Below, in pieces: positions 52,833-61,934 of a stretch of 64,000 bases of DNA (the stretch's first letter is position 1; every line of letters starts with the position of its first letter). The position numbers and the translations under genes were made by a program. The notes beneath the pieces were generated by a model that was not told the DNA's origin, did not search any database, and saw only the letters and a list, made by a program, of their open reading frames with translations. The DNA is from CAZKBP01 sp964551015 (lineage in GTDB: Bacteria; Bacteroidota; Bacteroidia; Cytophagales; Microscillaceae), in NCBI GenBank assembly GCA_964551015.1, contig CAZKBP010000010.1, forward strand, positions 62,001 to 126,000, written 5' to 3'.

Positions 52833-52864
52833 CAAAAATACGATAATCATGGAGGATAGGCAAA
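52833..52864 (-). promoter_or_regulatory. Consensus promoter for rpsP-rimM
   Basis: On the minus strand TTTG (52864-52861), exactly 20 bases, then TATTTTTG (52840-52833). Both boxes match the phylum consensus. The -7 lies 64 bases before the rpsP ATG. Confidence 0.83.
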
Positions 52865-53052
52865 TCAAACTCAGGTCTATTTTTATTTTTTTGAATTTCC
52901 GGTAATGAGGCTCGGGCTGATAAAACAACAGTAGCAGCATCTTGTAAAACCATCGCTAATAGGTATCGCGTTACTCATCATGTTGAACTTTTTATGAAAA
53001 TTCTTATGTTCCCCCATTGAAATTTTCACAAAAAACAAACTACATTCACAAA

Positions 53053-53538
53053 ATGGCAGAGTCAATCTATATCCCCGAAACTAGCTCCCGTTTGGAAGCC
53101 TACGAGGCATTGCTCCCCCAAATCGAGGCACTCATCAGCGATGAAACCGATGGCGTCGCTAATTTAGCCAACGTGGCGGCGGTGCTTAAGCAGGCCTTTG
53201 ATTTTTTTTGGGTCGGTTTTTATCGAGTGCAGGCAGATAGTTTGGTTTTGGGTCCTTTTCAGGGGCCAGTGGCTTGTACGCGCATTGCTTTTGATAAAGG
53301 AGTTTGTGGAGCTTGTTACCGTGAGGGCCAAACGATCTTGGTACCCAATGTGGACGAATTCCCTGGACATATTGCCTGTAGCTCAGATTCTAAGTCAGAA
53401 ATTGTGGTACCTATTTTTAAGGAAGGCCGGGTAGCCTTGATACTTGATGTAGATAGTGATCAACTAAATGATTTTGGAGAAGAAGATCAACAAGGCTTAG
53501 AAAAACTGGCTGAGTTGCTCGGAAAATATGCTATCTAG
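53053..53538 (+). CDS. msrC: Free methionine-(R)-sulfoxide reductase, GAF domain
   Basis: The 161-residue protein is a single GAF domain of the fRMsr (MsrC/YebR) type, which reduces free methionine-R-sulfoxide. The three conserved cysteines appear in CTRIAFDKGVCGACYREG and HIACSSDSKSEI. The WVGFYRV segment and the VVPIFKEGRVALILDVDS stretch are also typical. The ATG at 53053 is the usual start; the frame is open from 53017. It is divergent from rpsP. The C-terminal part matches the family length. Confidence 0.92.
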   Translation: MAESIYIPETSSRLEAYEALLPQIEALISDETDGVANLANVAAVLKQAFDFFWVGFYRVQADSLVLGPFQGPVACTRIAFDKGVCGACYREGQTILVPNVDEFPGHIACSSDSKSEIVVPIFKEGRVALILDVDSDQLNDFGEEDQQGLEKLAELLGKYAI

Positions 53539-53590
53539 GTGGTTTTCAATGCGAATCAGGAGTTGAAAAGCTCCTGACTCGCTTTGTTAG

Positions 53591-53989
53591 TTATTCTTGA
53601 TTAGTAGTGGAGTCGCTATTTTCCATCTTTTCCATTCGGAAGCCATAGCTTCTGGGAAAGTAGCCAATTTTATAGGTACGCTCTTCTCCGTCAAGGACCA
53701 GCTTAAAGAGGATATAATGTTCTTGAATGGGGAGCATTTCTCCAATTTCATTTTCCTTGTTTTGGATCATTTGCTGGCGATTGGCAATGCCCATGCGGAG
53801 TTTTTCTAGCTGTTCAGCGTGAGCTTTTTGGTTTTCGGCAAAGCTGACGGCTTCTTCCCAAGTGAGCACATCTTTTTCTAAGCGTGGAGGATTTCGCTCT
53901 AATTGCTCTAATTCTTCGCTCATCGTTTGGATTTGAGCTTTCATGGTAATGAAGTCCTCGATTTTTTGGGCGACGGTTTGATAATTCAT
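53591..53989 (-). CDS. Coiled-coil protein of unknown function
   Basis: The 132-residue protein is highly charged, with coiled-coil regions at about 8-35 and 60-85 (QTMSEELEQLERN, LRMGIANRQQMIQNKENEI). The C-terminal part is a short beta-rich segment (EHYILFKLVLDGEERTYKIGYFP). It has no signal peptide. I do not recognise the family. It is convergent with msrC, and the 52-base gap shows no strong terminator. Confidence 0.6.
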   Translation of the reverse strand: MNYQTVAQKIEDFITMKAQIQTMSEELEQLERNPPRLEKDVLTWEEAVSFAENQKAHAEQLEKLRMGIANRQQMIQNKENEIGEMLPIQEHYILFKLVLDGEERTYKIGYFPRSYGFRMEKMENSDSTTNQE

Positions 53990-54064
53990 TTCAGTTCTTT
54001 GTGGGTTGCGAGTTATGGGTTTAGCGTTTCTTATTTAGCGTTTTTGTCTCTATTTTCATCGAGC

Positions 54065-55525
54065 TTAGGCGTATCGGATCGGTTGACCACGGGTGGCTAG
54101 TAGTTTTTGATCTTGGTATACGATTTCACCATTTAAAATAACCATTTCTATTCCTTGGGAAAATTGATTGGGATTGGCAATGGTAGCACGACCTTGAATC
54201 GTTTTCGGATCAAACAAGGTCAGGTCAGCTACATAATTATCTTGGATGCTACCCCGTTTTCCGATGCCTCCACGCATGAGTCTGGCGGGGAGGGTAGTTA
54301 CTTTGCCAAGAATTTTTTCCAGACTCATACCGATGTCCATTCCGTGCCGAATCGCCGTGGCAAAACAGCCTGCTCCTCGGGGGTGGTTATTTGCTTTGGA
54401 AGCACGCTCAATGCCCCCGTCGGAACCAATCATACAAAAGTCAGTTTGTAAGGCCAAGTCCACCGTATTTTCCATCGGCATGGTGCCCGGGGGGACGGCG
54501 ACCAAGAGGCCAAATCTTTTTCGATAAAGATTAAACTTGGTCGCATTGAGTTTTTCGCCTGTACCTACCACGGTCAAGTCTTCATAAGTAATGTTGTAGC
54601 GTTTTTGCCAGCCAGGATCAAAGCGTTTAGAAATCAAGTAGGTAGCCCAATAGCTGTAGGGATAAACACAGGTAGTGATTTCGGCTCCAAAGTTGATTGC
54701 ATTTTGAATTAGCTCCAGAGCCTTGGCCATATGATAGGTTCCTCCGGTGGAATGCAGATGGTCAATGTGTACTCTGGCTCCAGATTCTTGTGCCAAGCGA
54801 ATGGCTTCTTTGACTCCTTCCAGCTCTTTTTCTTCGGAAGAATAACGTAAATGTAGAAAAAGTGGCCGTTGGTATTTGGCTGCTAGTTTGGCGTACTCTA
54901 GCAGTTCTGCATAGGGAGTAGGCTGATATTCAATGCTATGACTGACTCCTAGCCCTCCCTCCACTAAGCCTCTCTCTACCAGGCGAAGTCGCGTACCCAA
55001 ATCAGCGTATTGATTGCGAATCACCATGACGAATACTCCTACGCCATAATTTACATAGTGAGGACGAGGATCAAATTGACTATGAAAAGCGGCGGGACTA
55101 GCCGCTCCCCCGTGCATTTGCAACACGGTAGCGCAGCCATCGGCCAGTTTATATTTCTCGAAAGTCTGGTAAGTAGTCTGTGGGCTACCGGCATTATCCG
55201 CCAAAATATCAATAAAGCCGGGAGCTAAAATTTTGCCCGTGGCATCAATCTCTTTGGGTGCGGAGAGGGGCTTGTCGCTGATTTTTAGCAAATTTTGAGG
55301 TGTAATCCCTACAAAAGCAGGTTTGATCTGCCCTTCGGTAAATACTTTGGCGTTTTTGATTACTAATTTATACGCCTCTGCCTCCCCTTGTGAAAAACCA
55401 ATCCCGGGGGATAAAGCCAAACCCGCACTGAGGACGGAAATTTTCTTTAAGGCTTGGCGGCGGGACAAAACAGCCGAGCTACTTTTTTCGTCATGGTTAT
55501 TATCAGAGGTCAAGATGGGATTCAA
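54065..55525 (-). CDS. Tat-exported D-aminoacylase-like amidohydrolase with altered first metal motif
   Basis: The 486-residue protein has a twin-arginine-like signal (SRRQALKKISVLSAGLAL) and an amidohydrolase fold. The usual HxH after APGFID is replaced by ILADN, so the alpha-site metal ligands are missing. The beta-site histidines remain in LFLHLRYSSEE and RVHIDHLHSTGG, and the catalytic Asp in IGSDGGIERA. In D-aminoacylase a cysteine (NCG) is the other ligand; here a histidine in LQMHGGAA takes that place by remembered alignment. It probably hydrolyses N-acyl amino acids or related amides in the periplasm. The TTG start at 55525 is the only one that keeps the signal. Confidence 0.78.
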   Translation of the reverse strand: MNPILTSDNNHDEKSSSAVLSRRQALKKISVLSAGLALSPGIGFSQGEAEAYKLVIKNAKVFTEGQIKPAFVGITPQNLLKISDKPLSAPKEIDATGKILAPGFIDILADNAGSPQTTYQTFEKYKLADGCATVLQMHGGAASPAAFHSQFDPRPHYVNYGVGVFVMVIRNQYADLGTRLRLVERGLVEGGLGVSHSIEYQPTPYAELLEYAKLAAKYQRPLFLHLRYSSEEKELEGVKEAIRLAQESGARVHIDHLHSTGGTYHMAKALELIQNAINFGAEITTCVYPYSYWATYLISKRFDPGWQKRYNITYEDLTVVGTGEKLNATKFNLYRKRFGLLVAVPPGTMPMENTVDLALQTDFCMIGSDGGIERASKANNHPRGAGCFATAIRHGMDIGMSLEKILGKVTTLPARLMRGGIGKRGSIQDNYVADLTLFDPKTIQGRATIANPNQFSQGIEMVILNGEIVYQDQKLLATRGQPIRYA

Positions 55526-55630
55526 TTTGTGTGGTGAATTGATGAACAGCTAAATATAGCAAATTTTGCAAATATTTATCAATCTGAGTAAATTAAAGCC
55601 ACAAAACTGAAAACTTCCGGACACCAAAAC

Positions 55631-57094
55631 ATGAAATACTATTCGCTCCTCCTTGGGCTGTGTTGGATACTCTCTCCTATGAGTGGGTACACACAAGATG
55701 CCTACCTAGACAGTCTTAAGCAAATGCTCGCCCAAAATACTGAGACTACCCAAAAGGTTAGCATTTTGAATGAATTAGCCTTGCTAGAAGAAGATCTAGG
55801 ACTAGCTCAACAATATGCCACCCGAGCTCTGGAAATTGCCCAAAAAAACAACATACGCAGTGAAGAAGCAGACGCTTTACGCAATTTGGGAGATATTTAT
55901 ATCGCTGATAATCAATACTCTAAAGCAGAGCGCTCTTACAAACAATCTCTGCGTATCTTCCAAGAGATAGATGATCCGATTGGGCAGGCTTTTGTCTACA
56001 ATTGTATTGGCTTGGTTTATTATTACCAAAGTAAATATGACCAAGCGCTGGAATATTTTGCCCCTTCTCGTAAAATATTTGAGCAGCGCAAGTACACAGA
56101 TGGACTTGCCGAAACCTATAATTACTTAGGAAATAGTCATTACTTTAAAGCAGATTACGAATTGGCCTTAGATTATTATCTGAAGTCTCTCCAAATGAAC
56201 GAAAAACTGAAAGATTCTTCCAATATTCTCCAAGCCATCAACAATCTCGGTATCGTTTACAAAAAAACAGAAAACAATCCCAAAGCACTGCTTTACTTCA
56301 AAAGAGCCTTAGAGATTAGCCGAGATTTGAAAAGTAAGCAGGGTGTAGCGCAGTCCTTAACTAATATTGGAGTTGTCTACAATGATCAGGGAAATTACGA
56401 AGCTTCCTTAGATTCTTATCAACAGGCACTGGATATCTTCCGAGCCATAGATGAAGCTAACGGTGAAGCAATCACACTTAACAATATGGGAGAAGTCTAT
56501 CGTAACATGGGCGCTTACGAGAAATCTCTCGAGCATCACCTCAAGTCCCTGAGAATTAAGGAAGAAATCCAAGACAAAAAAGGCATTGCCGCCACCCTCA
56601 ATAGTATTGGTACGCTTTATTATACACAGGAAGACTACGAACAAGCCTTGGTCTATCTCAAACGTGGCCTGAGGCTATCTCTAGAAATCGGAGCCCAAGA
56701 TTTTAGTAGAGAAGCCTATGAAAAAATGGCGAAGGTGTATGAAGCGCAGAAAAATTACGAGCAGGCTTACAAGTATTATCGTCGCTCGGCTGAGCTCAAA
56801 GACTCCTTGTATCTTTCTGGAAGCGAAATGGCCGAACTCTTCAGCAAATACGGCGCAGACAAACAAGAGCTTCGCCTTAAATTGGCTACCAAAGAAAAAG
56901 AGTTGGCACAATTAGCACAAGATCAGCATTGGAACCAATGGATCTGGATTAGTATCTGTACCTTATTGAGTTTCATGCTGGTAAGCTTAGCCTATGCGCT
57001 CTATCGAAAAAATCAGCTACTCAAGCAACTCAGAAACCCGAATCAGGCTCCTTTTGAACCACAAAGCCTGAAGAGCAGCCAAGTGAATAATTGA
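55631..57094 (+). CDS. TPR-repeat protein with C-terminal membrane anchor
   Basis: The 487-residue protein has a signal peptide (ending SGYTQ), about eight TPR units from residue 55 to 385 (for example GDIYIADNQYSKAERSYKQSL and YNYLGNSHYFKADYELALDYY seen in part), a coiled linker (LKLATKEKELAQLAQ) and a membrane helix at about 437-460 (WIWISICTLLSFMLVSLAYAL), then a 27-residue tail. It has the layout of the sensor part of Bacteroidota TPR histidine kinases, but it ends before any kinase or LuxR domain. It is 173 bases upstream of the exosortase gene on the same strand. Confidence 0.85.
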   Translation: MKYYSLLLGLCWILSPMSGYTQDAYLDSLKQMLAQNTETTQKVSILNELALLEEDLGLAQQYATRALEIAQKNNIRSEEADALRNLGDIYIADNQYSKAERSYKQSLRIFQEIDDPIGQAFVYNCIGLVYYYQSKYDQALEYFAPSRKIFEQRKYTDGLAETYNYLGNSHYFKADYELALDYYLKSLQMNEKLKDSSNILQAINNLGIVYKKTENNPKALLYFKRALEISRDLKSKQGVAQSLTNIGVVYNDQGNYEASLDSYQQALDIFRAIDEANGEAITLNNMGEVYRNMGAYEKSLEHHLKSLRIKEEIQDKKGIAATLNSIGTLYYTQEDYEQALVYLKRGLRLSLEIGAQDFSREAYEKMAKVYEAQKNYEQAYKYYRRSAELKDSLYLSGSEMAELFSKYGADKQELRLKLATKEKELAQLAQDQHWNQWIWISICTLLSFMLVSLAYALYRKNQLLKQLRNPNQAPFEPQSLKSSQVNN

Positions 57095-57266
57095 GGGGCT
57101 GCCCTCAGTGTGGAATGGCTACCCAGTTGCACGACGTCCAAAGTGATTACTCGACGGATCGTTCATAGCTAAAGCCTGATAATCAGCACGAAACTCTCCA
57201 CAAGAGGGCAACTTTCGTTTTCAAATACAGTATATGTAAATATTAAGAAAATGAACACAGCCCAAG

Positions 57267-57815
57267 ATGAACCACAAAGCACTTTTGACCAAAGCTCCTT
57301 TGTTGTTATCCATCTTAGCTCTCGCGATGGGTATCAAATGGATGTATCGGCAAGCCCCAGTTGATGATCTGCGCTGGATGCTGCATCCCACGCAATCTCT
57401 GGTTAGCCTTTTCACGGGTACTCATTTTGAATTCGAGTCAGGGCTTGGTTACAAGAGTACAGACCAGAACGTTCTGATTGACCACAGTTGCGCGGGGCTT
57501 AATTTTTGGGCGATTGCTTTCTGTGCGGTTTCTTTTGGATTACTTTTCAAGCTGACTCGTCCCCTCCTACAATTTTCTTTTTTGCTCCTATTCTTTGTAA
57601 TTTCCTTTGGACTGACCGTTCTGGTGAATAGTTTTCGCATCGTGAATGCTCTTTTTTTGCATCAAATTTTCTCAGAATCCAGCCCCAGTCAAGCAGCTAC
57701 CATTCACGAAATGGAAGGCATTTTGATCTATTTTTCTTTTCTATTGATTTTCTACTGGCTAGTAGAACGTTTTATGCAACGCTACTTACTTTCAGGCTAT
57801 GAAAAGACTATTTAA
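57267..57815 (+). CDS. xrtN: Exosortase XrtN
   Basis: The 182-residue inner-membrane protein has about five hydrophobic helices and the exosortase catalytic triad: Cys75 in DHSCAGLNFW, Arg124 in VNSFRIVNAL, and His147 in IHEMEGI. Exosortases cleave and transfer proteins with PEP-CTERM-like tails at the membrane. From memory this matches the XrtN group of Bacteroidota, which serves a single VIT-domain partner. That partner is the next gene, overlapping by 17 bases, and it ends with a suitable tail. It is shorter than the classical exosortases of Proteobacteria but normal for this group. Confidence 0.88.
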   Translation: MNHKALLTKAPLLLSILALAMGIKWMYRQAPVDDLRWMLHPTQSLVSLFTGTHFEFESGLGYKSTDQNVLIDHSCAGLNFWAIAFCAVSFGLLFKLTRPLLQFSFLLLFFVISFGLTVLVNSFRIVNALFLHQIFSESSPSQAATIHEMEGILIYFSFLLIFYWLVERFMQRYLLSGYEKTI

Positions 57816-60621
57816 TCCTTATTGGATTATGGGCACCCTGACCGTGCCTCAGGTAATTTTATTTTTGCTCTACAGAGGAACCTATCAAATTATTGAGTCA
57901 TTATTGACCGAGGAGAACTTGGGTTACTGGTGGGGTTATGGCAGTATTTTTATCACGCTGTGGGGATTAGTCACGCTGTATGCTGTTTTTTCGGTGGCAA
58001 GAGGCCATAAAATTCATCCAATTTACGCGGGGGCGGTACTTTTGATCTACATTCCCTTGTTGTATTTTTTCATGAGAGATAGTTCTCATATCCTGCCTTG
58101 GTCGGTTCCACGCTGGATGCTTTTCGAGGGAGACGTCATTAATTATGTATATACCTTCACGATGCCTGCTCTTTTGCATGCTTTGATGGTGCTGGTACTT
58201 TATTTTACCCCGAGAGATCAAGACCACAAAGCTTGGGTCAATTTCTGGGCAAGCTTGGCGGTGCCGGCCTTTTGGTATCTAGCTCTTTTGGTGCTGGTGC
58301 CGATATTAAATAATGCGGTGGGCGCGCAATTCCTCGAGCATGTTTTTTCGCTATTGCAGATTTGTAGCGTGGTGATTTTTTTATTTTTACTGATTCGTTT
58401 TTTCTACATTCTGGTCAGCCGTTATGAATCTGGTTTCAAATATTTAAAACTAGCTGCACTGGTCTTGGTTTGTGTGATTTTTCCAGTTTTTGGCTTGTGG
58501 CTCAATGATGAGTTGGGTCGGCTTTTTGGAAATTTCTCAGAGATCATTTTTTACGTAGTTGCTGGGGTTAATGGCGTTTTACTTTGTTTGCCTAGCCCTG
58601 ATAATTCCAGATTACGCCTGATGCTGTTCGGGGCAAGGGTGGCTACTTATCCTTATATTATTTATTTCTTTTTGGTGTTCTTGCCTTTTTTGCCTTTGTC
58701 TGTCTTAGCGATTATTGTCTACGGAGGAGGCTTTTTGATGCTTACTCCTTTGGCTGTGATGATTATTCAATCTTGGAAACTTGCCGATGATTATCAGTAT
58801 TTGAAGGCAAAACAAGGCGTAATTTTGCCAACTACCGTCTTTTTAGTGGCCTTAGTTTTATTGCCTGCTTTGGTTTTTGATAGCTATCGCAGAGACAAAT
58901 TACATCTTGATGCGGCTTTGGACTATGTATACGAGCGAAATTATGAATTGAATCATGAACAAAGCATCCAAGCGGAGCGAGTACAGCGAACGCTAGAAAA
59001 CATCAAAATCGCCAAGCAACCCGATGCAGGTTGGTTTGGCACGAAGCATAAGCCGTTTTTGAGTAGTTTTTACCAATGGTATGTATTAGAAAATTTAACA
59101 CTTTCTGATACCAAAATTCAAACCCTAGAAAAGATTTTCCAAGGTTATACGGATCACAAAACGACCCTCAGACGCCGACGCGTTCCCCCTCCTAGCAATG
59201 ATAGTATACAAATAGATAGCGTCTATGTAGTATCTTTTGAGGCTGACGATCAAGCATATACCCGCAGTTGGATTCATTTGGAAATCCAGAATCAATCTCA
59301 ACAACAGGTCGAATTTCGTACTGCATTTGAGCTCCCCAATGGTTGCTACATCAGTGATTATTATCTGGATATTGAAGGGCGTCGGGAAAAAGGCTTACTG
59401 ACCGAAAAGCGTGCCGCAAGATGGATTTACAATCAAATTACCAGCTTTCGTCGCGACCCGGGGATACTTTTTTATGAAAATGGGAGACAAGTTCGTTTCC
59501 AAATCTTTCCCTTTCAGCCCCAAGAGAGAAGATTTACAGGCATGGAAATTTTGCATCGCACACCCCTCTCCTTAGAAATTGCGGGGCAAAAGATACAGCT
59601 AGGGGATAGTAGTTTGATTCCAAGTAAGAAAGAAATTTTTAAAGCTTCTCAGGCACATTTTATTCCCGCCTCCGCGATGGCTAAACTTCCGCAGGTAAAA
59701 CGCCAGCCTTATTATCATTTTGTCTTGGATGGTTCTCGTCTTGCAAAAAAAGAAGTACACGAGCAGATAAAAAGCATAGAATCTCTCTTAGCCAAAAAAT
59801 TGATCTCTTCCGACCATCACCGTATCAGTTGGCTAAACCACCAGATGCAAACTTGGGAAATGAAAGAAAATTGGCAGGAGAAAATCACGGCGCAGCCCAA
59901 AACCGGTGGTTTTTTCTTGGAGTATGGCCTCAAAAGCATTTTACTAAATCACGACCAAAAACAGGTGAATACTTACCCGATTATCGTGGTACTCACAGAC
60001 TCGCTCTCCCAAGCGGTCTTCACGGGAGAGTTAGCAGCGTTTGCCCAGATGAGTCCCGAAGGTGCTTATTTTTATGTACTCAACGGGCAAAGCCAATTGA
60101 ATCAGTATTCTTTTTTGGAAAATCCTTTGCAAGTACGCCAAGAAAATATGGCTGAAATTTCTAGCCCTTCGGTCTATGCTTATCCTGATGCCAAAAACCC
60201 ACAGGCCTATTTTAGCCTTCAAAATGGGCAATCTGTGGTCTATGTTCCCGATTTACAAGAAGATTTCTCGGAGGTAAAGCTCAAGGATAAAACTTGGCAG
60301 AATGCGCTCCTTCTGGACGCTATGCACCAACAATTGACTTTTTACCCAGAAAAAAATGCCTTTTCTTGGCTTCCTTTGGTACAAAATAGCTTCCGCACCC
60401 AAGTGATGAGTCCTGAAACTGCGTACATCGTCGTGGAAACCGAGGCACAAAAACAAGCCTTATTGGCTAAACAAAAACAAATCTTAGCGGCCAAAAAGAC
60501 CTTAGATGCTGGCGAGGAAACGATCCGTATGAGTGAGCCTGCCTTCTGGTGGGGAGTTTTAGGTTTGTTAATATGGTTAGCTTATCGACGGTTCAAAGGA
60601 GTACTTTTAAAACAGACTTAG
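57799..60621 (+). CDS. XrtN-system VIT-domain membrane protein
   Basis: The 940-residue protein has about ten membrane helices in its first 360 residues (for example FWYLALLVLVPILNNAV), a VIT domain at about 460-600 (FRTAFELPNGCYISDYYLDI seen as FELPNGCYISDYYLD; TEKRAARWIYNQI), and a beta-rich region. It ends in a tripartite sorting tail: SEPAFWW, a hydrophobic helix (GVLGLLIWLAY) and RRFKG. VIT domains of inter-alpha-trypsin-inhibitor proteins bind other proteins, and a von Willebrand-type segment with TYPIIVVLTDSLSQ lies between. It is probably the dedicated target of the adjacent exosortase. The start overlaps the XrtN gene by 17 bases. Confidence 0.85.
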   Translation: MKRLFNPYWIMGTLTVPQVILFLLYRGTYQIIESLLTEENLGYWWGYGSIFITLWGLVTLYAVFSVARGHKIHPIYAGAVLLIYIPLLYFFMRDSSHILPWSVPRWMLFEGDVINYVYTFTMPALLHALMVLVLYFTPRDQDHKAWVNFWASLAVPAFWYLALLVLVPILNNAVGAQFLEHVFSLLQICSVVIFLFLLIRFFYILVSRYESGFKYLKLAALVLVCVIFPVFGLWLNDELGRLFGNFSEIIFYVVAGVNGVLLCLPSPDNSRLRLMLFGARVATYPYIIYFFLVFLPFLPLSVLAIIVYGGGFLMLTPLAVMIIQSWKLADDYQYLKAKQGVILPTTVFLVALVLLPALVFDSYRRDKLHLDAALDYVYERNYELNHEQSIQAERVQRTLENIKIAKQPDAGWFGTKHKPFLSSFYQWYVLENLTLSDTKIQTLEKIFQGYTDHKTTLRRRRVPPPSNDSIQIDSVYVVSFEADDQAYTRSWIHLEIQNQSQQQVEFRTAFELPNGCYISDYYLDIEGRREKGLLTEKRAARWIYNQITSFRRDPGILFYENGRQVRFQIFPFQPQERRFTGMEILHRTPLSLEIAGQKIQLGDSSLIPSKKEIFKASQAHFIPASAMAKLPQVKRQPYYHFVLDGSRLAKKEVHEQIKSIESLLAKKLISSDHHRISWLNHQMQTWEMKENWQEKITAQPKTGGFFLEYGLKSILLNHDQKQVNTYPIIVVLTDSLSQAVFTGELAAFAQMSPEGAYFYVLNGQSQLNQYSFLENPLQVRQENMAEISSPSVYAYPDAKNPQAYFSLQNGQSVVYVPDLQEDFSEVKLKDKTWQNALLLDAMHQQLTFYPEKNAFSWLPLVQNSFRTQVMSPETAYIVVETEAQKQALLAKQKQILAAKKTLDAGEETIRMSEPAFWWGVLGLLIWLAYRRFKGVLLKQT

Positions 60622-61802
60622 GACTCGACTTTGGCGCGGCTAAAATTCAGGCTTCCCAGCACAAAACCACCTGCCATCAGTAACAAGATGGAACCATAAA
60701 GCGCAAAAGAAAAAGAAAGCGAGCCACTCAAATCTACGGCGAGCTTGCTTACCAAGGGAGAGGCAAATTGCCCTACGAAGACGAAAGTAGTCAAAGTTCC
60801 CAAAATTCTTCCTCTTAGCTGAGCGGGGGCGGTGTTCATCAGGCAAAGCGCGTGGTTTGGCCCAATCATACCAATCCCTAAGCCATTAATGACCAAACCC
60901 ATAATCACCATTGGATAAGTATTGGCTTGGGAAATAATCATAAAGCCCGTACCCATCGCCAAGAAGCAGAGACTGTACATCGCGTTGAAGTTGAAATAAC
61001 TCTTGATGGTACTGTAAGCCAAAGCGGCTATTGCCCCGGCCATCATCGCGGTACCAATCGAGATTCCCACCAGAGCATCCCTCACCCCAATGACTTCTTT
61101 GAGGTAGAAAGGAATCGTGACGGGCACCATATAAAACAGAGTCATTCCCATGAAAGCAATGATGTAGACAAAGCGCACCCAACTTTTATCATAATCTAGA
61201 TTGGGTTTGATGCCACTTTCTCGCTCCTCTCGGTCAATATCTGGTTCATACAAAAAGTAGATTGCCAAAGGCAATACCGCAAAAGAGAAGAGATAAATCA
61301 AAAATGGTTCTCGCCAGCTTAGCTCGGCTAATACCCCCGCGAAGCTCACGAAAAAAACACCACCAAAAGCCACGAAAGACCCTCTTAGCCCTACAAATTG
61401 ATTTCGTTCTTTTCCTTCAAAATAATCAGCCGTCAGGGTATTGGTAATGGTCATGATGCCCGCCACGGCCAAACCTAAGACGGCTCGGCTGGCCAGGAGC
61501 AGATAAATATTACTAATGTAAAACCCCGCCGTCCCTGCCAGACCATAAATGACCAAAGAGAGAATGAGCACTTGCTTTCTCCCGAATTTATCCACAATAT
61601 AACCCACCACGGGTGCCCCACCAGCGATAAAAATCCCGGGCATGGTGAGTACTAATTGCGTCAGAAGCTCGGCTTGAGGAATATGGGCAAAGGCCTCCTT
61701 GATACGAGGCAAGGAAGGAGCGATGATGGCTCCGGCCATAATGGTCATACTGCTGACGAGGAGCAAGGTGATTTTGATCCAAATTTTGGGTTTTGTAGGC
61801 AC
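60618..61802 (-). CDS. MFS transporter
   Basis: The 394-residue protein has about 12 hydrophobic helices and the MFS loop motif DKFGRKQVLI between helices 2 and 3 (YIVDKFGRKQVLILSLVIYG). It belongs to the drug/metabolite H+ antiporter-type MFS families (LPRIKEAFAHIPQAELLTQL at the N-terminus). A GTG start gives a basic N-terminus. It is convergent with the VIT gene; the two stop codons overlap by four bases, so there is no room for a terminator between them. The substrate is unknown. Confidence 0.88.
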   Translation of the reverse strand: MPTKPKIWIKITLLLVSSMTIMAGAIIAPSLPRIKEAFAHIPQAELLTQLVLTMPGIFIAGGAPVVGYIVDKFGRKQVLILSLVIYGLAGTAGFYISNIYLLLASRAVLGLAVAGIMTITNTLTADYFEGKERNQFVGLRGSFVAFGGVFFVSFAGVLAELSWREPFLIYLFSFAVLPLAIYFLYEPDIDREERESGIKPNLDYDKSWVRFVYIIAFMGMTLFYMVPVTIPFYLKEVIGVRDALVGISIGTAMMAGAIAALAYSTIKSYFNFNAMYSLCFLAMGTGFMIISQANTYPMVIMGLVINGLGIGMIGPNHALCLMNTAPAQLRGRILGTLTTFVFVGQFASPLVSKLAVDLSGSLSFSFALYGSILLLMAGGFVLGSLNFSRAKVES

Positions 61803-61934
61803 ATTAGTGGGGTTAAGTTGGAAAAGCAGCGTACAAATCTTTCACGAGAGATGCGCTACTGTCAGATTTTAGCAACAAGCTAAGTGAAGAAGTAGTTTCC
61901 CCACTTTAATGTTTACAAAAGTGGGGGAATATCT

